Assembly: GCA_035771175.1 (NCBI GenBank)
Contig: CM069594.1
Location: forward strand, 10,974,620 to 11,038,619
Direction of reading: 5' to 3'
DNA: 64,000 nt
Source: Paratinospora sagittata
Taxonomy: Eukaryota; Streptophyta; Magnoliopsida; Ranunculales; Menispermaceae
In this document: positions 37,542 to 49,425 of the stretch, piece after piece
Layout of the letters: each line of letters begins with the position of its first letter
Position numbering within the stretch: the stretch's first letter is position 1
Translations under genes and position numbers: made by a program
Notes under the pieces: model-generated
What the model was told of the DNA's origin: nothing
Databases searched by the model: none
What the model saw: the letters and a program-made list of their open reading frames with translations, nothing else

Positions 37542-40500
37542 TATAATGCGCTAGTGCCTTCTGAAAAATTTTGGCCAATTGTTAGATAGCCTTATTTTTG
37601 AAAAATTAATATTTTGACACTCAAGAACCATTTCATTGACTCAAAACACTTTGATATAAGATTAAACACTTTTAAATAATTCAAAACTCGTTGAAATTAT
37701 GATTAAAACCTTTCGGAAAATATTTTTTCAAAATGAAATACTATATCGAAGTGATTTTGAAGACTTTGCAATTTTCAGAGTTTTAGTGCTGAGATTGATC
37801 GAGAGGTTACCCTAATGCATTAGACATGAGATATGACTTCGTTCTTCGAGTGTGATCTTTGTAGACTTTGAAAGCTATTGTTTGTTGTGTTATCTTACCG
37901 AGACCACTCCATATACTTACAGTTTAAAACAATGGATAGCCTCTGCAAATCTAAGCACAAAAGGGATAAAATGAAGAACTTGTTGAGCAATGACGTTATC
38001 ATTAAGACAGATTGCAATTTTGATTCAATTCGAACCTTGTTTTGGCAAATGCTAGAATCATTACTTTCAGCTCTTGAAAAACTCTTTAGAAAGCTCAATC
38101 TAACTTGCAAAAATCGTGTATGTTGTATTTTTGAAAATCGGAGAATGAGTGTTTTATAAAATAAGAAGTTGCGGGTTAAAGAGCAAGAGAGTACAAAATG
38201 ATTTGAATTCAAAACGTTGTTTAATCTAATGTTATTTTGGGCGTGCGAGACAATGGGAATCAACTAGGTGTTAGTAGAGAATATTTCAATTAAGATAACC
38301 TGAAAAAAGTGTGTAAGGAATAGAAAAATCGAGCAAGCAGAAGTGCCCACATTTTTCTCGTTAGAAATATCAAATTTTTGTCTTAAACGTGGATAGCGTA
38401 CTATTGGGTTGTGTATCATGTTCTCTTTTGACAGATAGTAGGCTATGGCAAGTCAATATACAAAAACCCGAGAACTCGAGTTTTCAAACATTTCGATAGC
38501 GTGTTATCAAGGCCTATACCGCGATCAAGGGCTATAGCGCGTTATTGCCCATTTTACTAAAAATGGAAAGATCACGGCAACAGCTTTATAGCAAGTTATC
38601 AAAGGGGATAGCGCGCTATAGACAATTTTCCAGAAAAACAAATTTTTATTATAGAACCCTATCAGCGTTCTATCAACACTGATAGTGCGCTAGTGCCTTC
38701 TGGAAAATTTTGGCAAATTGCGGGATAGCCTTATTTTTGAAAAATTAATATTTTGACACTCAAGAACCATTCCATTGACTCAAAACATATTGATATAAAA
38801 TTAAAAACTTTTGAATAATTCAAAACTCATTGAAATTATGATTAAAACCTTTCGGAAAACATTTTTCAAAATGAAATACTATATCGAAGTGATTTTGAAG
38901 ACTTTGCAATTTTCAGAGTTTTAGTGTTGAGATTGATCGAGAAGTTACCCTACACACCAAAAATAAAACTAATGCATTAGACATGAGATATGTCTTCGTT
39001 CTTCGATCTTGATCTTTGTAGACTTCAATAGCTATTGTTTGATGCGTTGTTGATGATTAGTTGTAGCTCTTAGAAAAAAAATATAGGTGACGTGTTCTCT
39101 TACCGAGCACACTTCATATACTTACAGTTTAAAACAATAGATAGCCTCTGGAAATCTCAGCACAAAAGGGATAAAATGAAGAACTTACGAAATAATGAGG
39201 TTATCTTCAAGACAGTTTGCAATTTTGATTCAGTTCGAAGGTTTTTTGGGCAAATGCAAGAATTACGACTTTCTTCTATTTAAACACTCTTTGGAAAGCT
39301 CAGTCTAACTTGCAAAAATCGTGTGTGTTCTATCTTTGAAAATCAGATAATGAGGGTTTTATAAAATTTGCAGTTGCAGGTTAAATAGCAAGAGAGTACA
39401 AAATGATTTGAATTCAAAACGTTGTTTAATCTAAAGTTGTTTTGGGCATGCGAGACAATAGGAATCATCCAGGTGTTAGTAGAGAATATTTCAATTAAGA
39501 TAATCTGGCAAAACAGTTTAAGGAATAGAAAACTCGAGCAAGTAGAAGTGCCCACATTTTTCTCGTTAGAAATATCAAATTTTAGTCTATGACGTGGATG
39601 GCGTGCTATTGGGTTCCGTATCATGTTTTCTATTGACAGATAGCAGGCTATAGCAGGACGATATACACAAACCCGAGAGCTCGTGTTTTTTAGACTTTCC
39701 GATAGAGTGTTATCAAGGCCTAAAACGCGTTATTGCCCATTTTACTAAAAATGGAAAAATCACGGCAACAGCTATATAGCGAGTTATAAAAAGGGATAGC
39801 GGGCTATAAACAATTTTCCAAAAGAATAAATGTTTTATTATTAAACCCTATTAGAATGCTATCAACACTGATAGTGCGCTAGTGCCTTCTGAAAAATTTT
39901 GGCCAATTATTGGATAGCCTTATTTTTGAAAAATTAATATTTTGACACTGAAGAACCATTCCATTGACTCAAAACACTTTGATATAAGATTAAAAACTTT
40001 TAAATAATTCAAAACTCGTTGAAATTATGATTAAAACCTTTCGAAAAATATTTTTTCAAAATGAAATACTATATCGAAGTAATTTTGAAGACTTTGCAAT
40101 TTTCAGAGTTTTAGTGCTGAGATTGATCGAGAGGTTACCTTACACACCAAAGACCAAACTAATGCATTATACATGAGATATGACCTCGTTCTTTGAGCGT
40201 GATCTTTCTAGACTTCGAAAGCTATTGTTTGATGTGTTCTTGATGCAAGACGGGTGATGTGTTCTTTTTTGTTGTGTTATCTTACCGAGACCACTTCATA
40301 TACTTACAGTTTAAAAGAATGGATAACCTCTGCAAATCTAAGCACAAAGGGGATAAAATGAAGAATTTGGTGAACAATGACGTTATCATTAAGACAGATT
40401 GCAATTTTGATTCAATTCGAAGCTTGTTTTGGCAAATGCTAGAATCATTACTTTCTTCTCTTGAAAAACTCTTTGGAAAGCTCAATCTAACTTGCAAAAA

Positions 40501-42188
40501 TCGTGTGTGTTGTATTTTTGAAAATCAGAGAATGAGTGTTTTATAAAATTAGAAGTTGCGGGTTAAAGAGCAAGAGCGTACAAAATGATTTGAATTCAAA
40601 ACACTGTTTAATCTAACGTTATTTTTGGCGTGCGAGACAATGGGAATCATCTAGGTGTTAGTAGAGAATATTTCAATTAAGATAACCTGGAAAAACTATG
40701 TAAGGAATAGAAAAATCGAGCAAACAGAAGTGCCCACATTTTTCTCGTTAGAAATATCAGATTTTTGTCTCAAACGTGGATAGCGTACTATTGGGTTGTG
40801 TATCATGTTCTCTATTGACTGATAGTAGGCTATGGCAGGTCGATATACACAAACCCGAGAACTGGAGTTTTTCATACTTTCCGATAGCGTGTTATTAAGG
40901 CCTATAACGCGCTATTGGCCATTTTACTAAAAATGAAAAGATCACGGCAACAGCTTTATAGCGAGTTATCAAAGGGGATAGCGCGCTATAGACAATTTTG
41001 CAGAAAAACAAATGTTTTATTATAGAACCCTATCAGTGTTCTATCAACACTTACAGGTGATGTGTTCTCTTACCGAGCACACTTCATATACTTACAGTTT
41101 AAAACAATAGATAGCCTCTGGAAATCTCAGCACAAAAGGGATAAAATGAAGGACTTGCGAAATAATGAGGTTATCTTCAAGGCAGTTTGCAATTTTGATC
41201 CAGTTCGAAGGTTGTTTGGGCAAATGCAAGAATCACGACTTTCTTATCTTTAAACACTATTTGGAAAGCTCAGTCTAACTTGCAAAAATCGTGTGTGTTC
41301 TATCTTTGAAAATCAGAGAATGAGGGTTTTATAAAATTAGCAGTTGCAGGTTAAAGAGCAAGAGAGTACAAAATGATTTGAATTCAAAACGTTGTTTAAT
41401 CTAAAGTTGTTTTGGGCGTGCGAGACAATGGGAATCATTAAGGTGTTCGTAGAGAAAATTTCAATTAACATAACCTGCCAAAACTGTGTAAGTTATTGAA
41501 AAATCGAGCAAGCAGAAGTGCCCACATTTTTCTCTTTAGAAATATCAAATTTTAGTGTAAGACGTGGATAGCGTGCTATTGGGTTGTGTATCATCTTCTC
41601 TATTGACAGATAGCAGGCCATAGCAGGTCGATATACACAAACCCGAGAGCTCGAGTTTTTTAGACTTCCGCTAGCGTGTTATCAAGGCCTATAGCGCGCT
41701 ATTGCCCATTTTTCTAAACAGGGAAAGATCACGGCAACAGCTCTATAGCGAGTTATCAATGGGGATAACGCGCTATAGGCAATTTTCCAAAAAAATAAAT
41801 GTTTTATTATTGAACCCTATCAGCGTGCTATCAACACTGATAGTGCGCTAGTGCCTTCTGAAAAATTTTGGCAAATTGCAGGATAGCCCTATTTTTGAAA
41901 AATTAATATTTTGACACTCAAGAACCATTCCATTGACTCAAAACTCATTGAAATTATGATTAAAACCTTTTGGAAAACATTTTTTCAAAATGAAATACTA
42001 TATCGAAGTGATTTTGAAGACTTTGCAATTTTCAGAGTTTTAGTGCTGAGATTGATTGAGAGGTTACCCTACACACCAAAGATCAAACTAATGCAGTAGA
42101 CATGAGATATGTCTTTTAGTTCTTCGAGCTTGATCTTGGTAGGCTTCGAAAGCTAGTGTTTGATGTGTCCTTAATGCAAGACAGGTGA
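37542..42188. repeat. Tandem satellite array, right block (divergent dimeric form)
   Basis: Same satellite family, with the landmark at 37693, 38832, 40021 and 41950. Two monomer types alternate. One has TTTTTTGTTGTGTTATCTTACCG or a shortened form and CTGCAAATCTAAGCAC (37693, 40021). The other has TGTTCTCTTACCGAGCACAC and CTGGAAATCTCAGCAC (38832, and the part starting near 41050). The dimer spacing is 2328 bp. Monomers differ from the left block (GTGCGCTAGTGCC instead of GTGGGTTAGTGCC). A junction at about 41050 deletes roughly 430 bp between the two types. Confidence 0.9.
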
Positions 42189-43599
42189 TGTCACTCTCCG
42201 CCCTGACGGGGTCCGCATTTGGAATAATGACAATGGTAACAACAGAGTGCGCAGCGAAAAATATAATACAGTACAAATCTGATTTCATTTAATTCAGATT
42301 ATTTTTGTACATATAATGGTCAAGGGAACATACTCCCCAAAATCCCCAATGAATAATACAAAGGGTACAAAATGTGGGCCCCATAAACCTGCACCCAGTC
42401 CACCCTAATTTCCTGTGAAAAATTGGATAATAATGGAGTGAGCTTAATGCGCTCAGTGGGTAAAATAGTTCGTGAGTATAACAATTAATAAAGCATACTT
42501 CAATATCAAATATCTTAAATACACATGAGAGCATCATAATCAATCAATATGTATGTATGCATGACACCGTCTCGTAATGGTTTGATGAACGTACATCGCC
42601 TGCGTTCACGAACAGATGTCCTTCCCAGGCGTAGCCAGGTTCTCACTGTACGTCCCTCCTCAGGAACGATGCTCTGGATTCACGTACTGATGTCCCTCCC
42701 CAAGCGTAGCCGGGTTCTCATTGTACGTTCCTCTCCAGAGAAATATAATGAATAGCGAGCAATGCTCCTAACTATTCTATGAATCATAAACTACATACGT
42801 CCCTAGGTGGTGATATGTATGATGTCAATGCATGAACTGGTCTAGTCTACTAGTCTGGTCTTTTCTTGACATTTAGACTGACTTTGGCAACGTCTGGTGA
42901 TCCTTATCAGGATTGGTATCACGACGTGCAAGGTTAGGACATTCAATATTACTTGTATAAGCTGATAGCTTTCAATAAGACCAACTAGATCCGTCCCTAG
43001 TTGAGAGGTGAGACACAAGGACTACTTAAATACCGATCGCCTAAAGCAGCCCATTGCCTCCCGTTCACTATTTAAAGTTACTAAGGACAAGACCGAGTCT
43101 AGTTGAGCCAGATTGACCACAAATCCGACATTATAACAGTGTAATACATGAACTCTAAATATACAAGCATAAGTGCGACTGTATAAACATTATATGACAT
43201 AATGCAGTGTAAATGAATAGTTGACATAATAATAATTGAATGTAAACTTTAATAAAAGTTATAAAACACGCAAACCTATGTTTCGTTCCCCACCTTCAGA
43301 TAAGAACTTCTTCTTTTTCAGATCTGGCGCTTTCCTCCGGACAGAACTTCGTTGTATCGCACTGAGAGTCTCGAACAGAGAGTCTCAAATAGACAAGAAC
43401 TCAAAATGAGAGAAAAGAGGAGGAAAAATCACTAGAGAAGGTGATTTGGTGCGAGAAAATGAGGAGGAGAGGGCTCCTTATATAGGAAAATTGGCGCCTG
43501 AACGTTCGGGCGGGTGCCCGCATGTCCATGCAGGCTGCCCGAACGTCCGGGCATTTCTGCCCAAACGAATGTTTTCTCTGTCAAATACAGGATATTACA
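42189..43599 (-). repeat. A3 3' LTR (1411 bp)
   Basis: Plus-strand TGTCACTCTCCGCCCTG...GATATTACA. About 40 bp near the U5 end (the CGCCTAAACCGGCGGTACAC segment of the other LTRs) are missing. The promoter end carries three degenerate repeat units (43494-43560). Confidence 0.9.
43477..43485 (-). promoter_or_regulatory. Probable TATA box in A3 3' LTR
   Basis: Own-strand CCTATATAAGG just downstream of the GGCGCC repeats; same relative position as in A1 and A2. Confidence 0.55.
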
Positions 43600-43618
43600 C
43601 TCTACCTCCCTTAAAGGG
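43600..43618 (-). other. A3 polypurine tract
   Basis: Own-strand CCCTTTAAGGGAGGTAGAG next to the LTR start. Confidence 0.85.
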
Positions 43619-43633
43619 ATTTCGCCCTTGAAA

Positions 43634-44131
43634 TCAATTCAAGTAGTTATGATGGTTATCTTCTTGAGATTCACTGCCGGCGTCATCTCTTCCGAGTTCA
43701 GGGTAGTGCTTGTATGGTCCCTGAATAGCACTGTGGCCTGTGAAATCCTCAACATCATGAAACCATGGAGAGCAAATGGAATCAGATTCGTCCTCAGAAG
43801 ATTCCAACCTTTGCTTAACAGATGGTGGTGGAGGGCGTTGGTTACATCGTTTGAGGGGAGGCAGGTTGAGCGGTGGAATACTTTTTCGTGTTGTTGCTCG
43901 AATCAGGCCGCCTGACGATTTTGGTAGAAGGTCCTGCCAAGATGAGGGCACGGGATTGTTACGAAAAAGCCATGCACGCTCTAGCGATAAGGATCGTTAT
44001 CTGTGTGGCGATGGAGTTGGTGATGCAAAGTAGTTGTGACTTGACTCTACTTCTTGAGAAGTAGCCACAGGTTGCCAAGGAGGCCACTGCGTGTGTGCAT
44101 CACTATATCCATTGACATTCTTTTTAGACAT
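43634..44131 (-). pseudogene. A3 ORF3: small frame between pol and polypurine tract (166 codons)
   Basis: Longest of the three ORF3 copies. It starts MSKKNVNGYSDAHTQWPP 98 bases after the pol stop and has one TAA after about 43 codons. It then stays open to 43634 with a proline-rich block (PPLNLPPLK), an acidic block (ESSEDESDS) and an end in DNHHNYLN. No signal peptide or membrane segment is visible, so it is not an obvious envelope gene. A1 and A2 carry deleted versions sharing both ends. Function unknown. The intact length argues that it was once translated, or it may be a non-coding tail open by chance. Confidence 0.45.
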
Positions 44132-44228
44132 CTGCGCAGTTATTCAAGTGAAACAATGTATTAAGATAGGTGTAAACAAAGTTCCATCATTTTATTGATA
44201 AGTGAAAATAGTAGAGTGTATCACATCA

Positions 44229-46517
44229 TCAGTTGGTACTAGAAAACAATTTAGGGTATTTCTGTTTAATTGTTGCTCCTAGTTCCCATGTTGCTTCCTC
44301 GAAGTCGTGGTGATCTCAGAGCACCTTCACAAATGGTATGCTACGTCGCCTTTGTTCTTGAGTTTTTCTATCCAAAATCTGTATCGCTATCTCTTGATAC
44401 TTATTTCCTTCCTCAACCCGAACCTCGACTAAAGGGATGATATGCGAAGGATCAGGAGGATACTTGCGAAGGACCTTAAGCATGGACGATAGAAGGGACA
44501 GACAATAAGCAAGTTTGCCAATACGTTCAATGATCTGAAATGGACCGATATACCGCGGGGAGAGCTTTCCTTTGATCCCAAAGCGTTTAACACCTCTTGT
44601 AGGCTGAACTTTTAGAAAAACAAAGTCCCCCTTATTAAATTCTAAAGGTTGTCTCCGCTTGTCAGCATAACTCTTCTGTCAACTTTGTGCGACACGAAGT
44701 CGTTCCCTTACTAGTGTGATCTTCTCAAAAGTCTCTTGATCTAGTTCAGGGCTTAACTGCGGTTTATCTGCCATATCTAACCAGCATACCGGAGATCTGC
44801 AAGGCCGACTATAGAGAGCCTCGTATGGTGCAATGTCGATACTAGTTTGGTAGCTGTTGTTGTATGCAAACTCAGCTAAATTTAAATATTTTGCCCATCC
44901 GTCATTAAAGTCCAAAATGCAGCATCGTAACATGTCTTCTAAGATTTGGATAAGTCGTTCTGACTGCCCATCAGTCTGAGGGTGGAAGGTTGTGCTCATA
45001 GTGATCTTAGAACTCATTTTACTCTGGAAGCTTTTCCAAAAGTTTGATGTGAATCGAGGGTCTAAATCAGAGACGATCATGAGTGGTATGCCATGAAGGC
45101 GTACGATCTCTTTTTCATATAGTTCTGCAAGTTTGGCAGGGTTATCCGTGAACTTTATTGGCAAGAAGTGTGCAGACTTTGTAAGTCTGTCAATGATAAC
45201 CCAGATAGCATCTTGCCCTTTATTATTTCGAGGTAAGGCCGTAACGAAATCCATTGCGATGTTCTCCCACTTCCATTCTCCATTAGGTAACGGCTGGAGA
45301 AGTCCAGAGGGAAGTCTTCGTTCTGCCTTAACTTTCTGGCAAACGAGACATCGAGCAACGAAGTCTACAATTGCCTTCTTCATTCCAGAAAACCAAAATT
45401 GTCGCTTAACATCCTTGTACATCTTGTCACCCCCAGGATGCATAGCGTACCTCGAACAGTGCATCTCAGTGAGCACTTCTTTCCGAACCTCAGGATCGTT
45501 CGGTACACATAGACATTTTTTATAAAAAACGGCTCCGTCTTCTGAGACCGACCAGTAAGGAAGGTCCTGTCCGCTGAGTAGAAGTTCTCGTTTCTCCATT
45601 AACATAGGGTCATTGGCTTGAGCAGCTGAAATCTTTCGAACTAGCTCAGAGTTGGCTGATAATTGAGAGAGTCGTGATCATGTTCCTTCTTCGATTAGTT
45701 GTAGGTTAAAGTTCTCCATCTTTGTAGCCAACTTTCCAATTTCAAAGTTAAGAGTGCAAGCAACGTACGATTTTCTACTCAAGGCATCAGGCACAACATT
45801 GGTTTTTCTGGGATGGTACTGGAGTTGAAAGTCATAATCTTTCAAGAATTCCAACCATCGTCTTTGGCGGAGGTTTAGGTCTCTCTGAGTGTATATGTAC
45901 TTAAGACTCTTGTGATCTGAGAAGTCCTCAAACCGTTCACCGTATAGGTAATGACGCCATAACTTCAGTGCAAATACGACAGCTGCAAGTCCCAAGTCAT
46001 GTGTTGGGTAATTACCCTCATGAATCTTCAGTTGTCTCAAGGCATTTGTAAAAACTTGGCCTTCTTGCATTAGTACGGCACCTAAGCCTTGGAGAGAGGT
46101 GTCGGTGTATAATGAAAATCCAATTGCATTTCTTGGAGTGATAAGTACAGGTGCCGTCGTGAGGCGTTTCTTCAATTCCTGAAATGATGCATCACAGGTA
46201 GGATTCCAGATGAATCGCACGTCTTTTCGAGTGAGCTTGGTCATAGGTTCAACAATCTTTGAGAAGTCCTTGATGAAGCGTCTGTAATAGCCAGCCAAAC
46301 CAAGAAAACTCCTAATCTGAGTAACAGTGGTAGGCTGCTTCCAGTTTAAAACTACTTCAACCTTAAAAGGATCTACCTCAATGCCATTGCCTAAAACTAC
46401 CTGGCCTAGGAATTGAACTCTATTTGCCCAAAATTCGCACTTACTCAACTTTGCATACAGTTGGTGGCTTCTCAAGGTCTGGAGGACTCTCTTCAAATGT
46501 ATCTTATGGTCATCCTC
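44229..46517 (-). pseudogene. pol: A3 pol, C-terminal part (end of RT, RNase H, integrase, chromodomain)
   Basis: Continues the pol frame interrupted at 46517/57248. Contains the end of reverse transcriptase ([16 protein letters not shown]), RNase H ([10 protein letters not shown]), integrase with HHCC finger intact (HCSRYAMH...CLVC), catalytic-core motifs (AMDFV; the second Asp region reads [15 protein letters not shown]) and a chromodomain-like tail. Breaks: TGA near 45676, TGA near 44676 (CGA to TGA), a TAG in the tail, and a 24-base in-frame deletion before the tail. Confidence 0.92.
46513..46517. other. T target-site duplication, left copy (TCCTC)
   Basis: Perfect 5-bp duplication with 57248-57252. 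Removing T restores the family A pol sequence (TCCTCGGTTGAGGAATAT) seen uninterrupted in A2. Confidence 0.95.
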
Positions 46518-49412
46518 TGTGGCAACCCCGCACCCCGGACCACCAAACTCGCTAGGAATGGCGTACGGAATGCCGGCGTAGGCATCTCAAACCAGTCCTA
46601 AACCCTCGTGAGGTGGTTGAGACCCTACGAGCCTTATCCCAAACAACGACATAATATAAACAGGTACTAAACAAAACTACCAACCGTATTAATCATCGAA
46701 TACAAGAGATACTCAATAAAAATGAACCATAAATAAAACCATAATTCCTACAGTCCATCAAGATTGACATACACATAAAGTCCAAAACTATGGGTACAAA
46801 AAAAATTGTCATATTTTCACATGGTCTATCTAACAAGTCCTAACTCACCCATACTACAATGTGGTAAGTGTTATAATTACATAATCCAAAATATAATACA
46901 TCATAATTTAAAACACAGTTCAATCAAAATGCCTCTCAACTCACATCGAGGCCTTGGATTCTCTCGCCGGCAAGGCCCTCAAGATATGACTACTCCTTTG
47001 CCCTTATTCAGGACAGAAGGACCTGAAAGAGGAAAATGAGGGTGAGCCAACGGTGCCCAGTGAATAGAATTCAAATATGCTATCAATACTCATCAATAAA
47101 TATCATGTATGCATGTCAATGTGTAGCATGATTAAAAGCTCATAACATATAGATATCAAGCATTTATAATAAGTTCGATGCAAGTAAAAGCTTATCAATT
47201 TGGATCTACATTCGACATGCATTGGGGTTACTAGTGCACGTCTATTTCACCGTACCGTTCTCATCCCCAAATATTTCCTTTTATAAAACCCTCCTATGAC
47301 AAGGTTAAGTCCCCCTATTAGCAAGATAGATGGGCTCAACCAAAGTCATAAGGTTTTCTCAAATCAATGCATCATTCAAAACTTTAGGACACATTCATGC
47401 TTTCAACATACAATATATATAAGTGATATGATGACATAAAAGATATAGTCATAAATGAAGTCTACTCACAACCAAGCCTCGCGAGAATATCTAACCACAC
47501 ACGGACACCAAACCGAATCAACCCAATCAAGGTCCTGAAACATTCATCAATATCCAACCATACATCAATTTCTATGCTCAATCACATAGACATTGGACAT
47601 CAACCCTAAATCAGCCCACATATAGACAATAGGCCTAAATTCCATCTAATCCCATCATTCAACTCAAATCACATGACTTAGGCCTCTAATGCATAGTTCT
47701 CATTCATAAACCATTCAATTAATCAAAAATACAAATTTTCAATTCCTTAGGTATAAACATGCCAAAATTGGGTCACTTGATCACAAGTAGGCCTAACCCA
47801 TGATATGGTCACAACCACCAAATCAGTAGCATAATCAACCCTAATCATACTTAATTAGACATAAATTGCATCAATTCAATGATTCTAGGCCAAAAGCATC
47901 AAAAGCCCTAAAATATGAAATTTTCCATACTTAGGCCATATTGCCTATTTACACTAGGTCACCATGTTCAGCCATGTATATCACTGATTTTGCATCATGG
48001 GTTCATCAACAATGGCAACTAGGTCAACATAGGTGACATGCAAGCTATTTGGAAAGGTCTATGTTCATATTCTAAATTTAGGTCTAATACAAACAACCCT
48101 ACAAATTTCCCATTTAATATTTTGTTCAGATGTATCAAGCTGCCAACAGAAATATTTTATCACAAAATCAACCGTATAGATTGAATTATGTTAAGAGGCA
48201 AACCTTCTGTCCAAACATCAGCCCAATCAACGGTGGACCGAAAATATAAGCTTCTTTAATGAACAAGTCTCTAATCAGACAATTTCTCCATTTCTGCTGT
48301 AAATACTTGAACTCAGATGACTATAGCACACAAAATACTTAACCCACCAACATCTTAACTGTCATAATGCAGAACAATCAGTTGTGAACCACCTTCTCAA
48401 ATATCATATCCATCCAACGGTAGATTTAGGAGATCCATTAGTTTGATCTAAACTGCGCGAGAAATCCAGACATTCCGACCTGCTTTGTTTGGGAGGTTAT
48501 ATCTTTCAAAAGAAAGATCCAATCAAGATCTCCACCGACCAGAATGAATACCCATAAGATACGAACTTGCTGACAAAGTTTGAGCTCAATCTGACCATAT
48601 AGCACCAAGATCCAGCTCTTTAATGAAAACGTTGCTGAGACTTCCCTCAAAGAAACTTCCTCTTTCTTTCTCTTCTTCTTTCCTTTCTCTTCTTTTTTTT
48701 CCTTTCCCTCTACTCACCTCACTCTCTAGGACTTCCTTTGAGAAGAGAAGTGGGCATGGGATACTTGTCCACTTTCATGCACCAACTTGACATGTGTTGG
48801 AGAAGAGAAATGGGGCATGGGACACTTGTGCACTCTCATGCACCAACTGGACATGTGTTGGTCTCATGCACCAACTTGACATGTATTGGAGAAGAGAAAT
48901 GGGGCATGGGACACTTGTCCATTATCATGCATCAACTTGACATGTGTTGGTCTCATGCACCAACTTGACATGTGTTGGAGAAGAGAAATGGGGCATGGGA
49001 CATTTGTCCATTCTCATGCACCAATTTGACATGTGTTGGTCTCATACTATCTATATCAACCACATTTACTTTAACTAATCTTATGCTTACATGTATTTTA
49101 ATATTCCAATCCATCTAATACACTAGATTTTTTATTCTCATTTATCCTTTTATTCAATCAATCCTAACCCATATCAATTCATGGTTTAATGGGCCCATGC
49201 ATAAATAATAACATATGCATTATACTTTAATTTAACATGACCCATATACAATTTATAATGCACATATTTATATACATTATCAAGCATCAAATATACAAAC
49301 ATTAAACAACCATCAAACAAACACCAAACATATCAAGGCAACACATAGAGTTTGGACAAAATGCAATTGGGTTTTGGGCTAGATGAAATAATTTTTGGGG
49401 CGGTACATCACA
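46518..49412 (-). repeat. T 3' LTR (2895 bp)
   Basis: Plus-strand TGTGGCAACCCCGCACC...GGTACATCACA, collinear with 54358-57247 with scattered substitutions. About 33 bp present near 54409-54436 (GGGTGGGACACCCGGCG area) is missing here. No gene. It holds an 89-bp minisatellite near its U3 end, and TATATATA-like stretches near 47410 that could be promoter elements but are not distinctive. Confidence 0.93.
48736..49040 (-). repeat. 89-bp minisatellite in T 3' LTR
   Basis: AGAAGAGAAATGGGGCATGG recurs at 48801, 48890 and 48979 (89-bp steps), with a shorter first unit at 48741. Units contain the sub-repeat ATGCACCAACTTGACATGTG. The same array is present in the other LTR at about 56590-56900, so it predates insertion. 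Confidence 0.85.
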
Positions 49413-49425
49413 CCCACCTTAGAAT
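49413..49425 (-). other. T polypurine tract
   Basis: Own-strand ATTCTAAGGTGGG directly before the LTR start TGTGATG; it overlaps the pol stop codon (49419-49421). Confidence 0.75.

Noticed and set aside
43634..44131. ORF3 as an envelope gene
   Set aside because: No signal peptide, transmembrane segment or cysteine pattern; too short.
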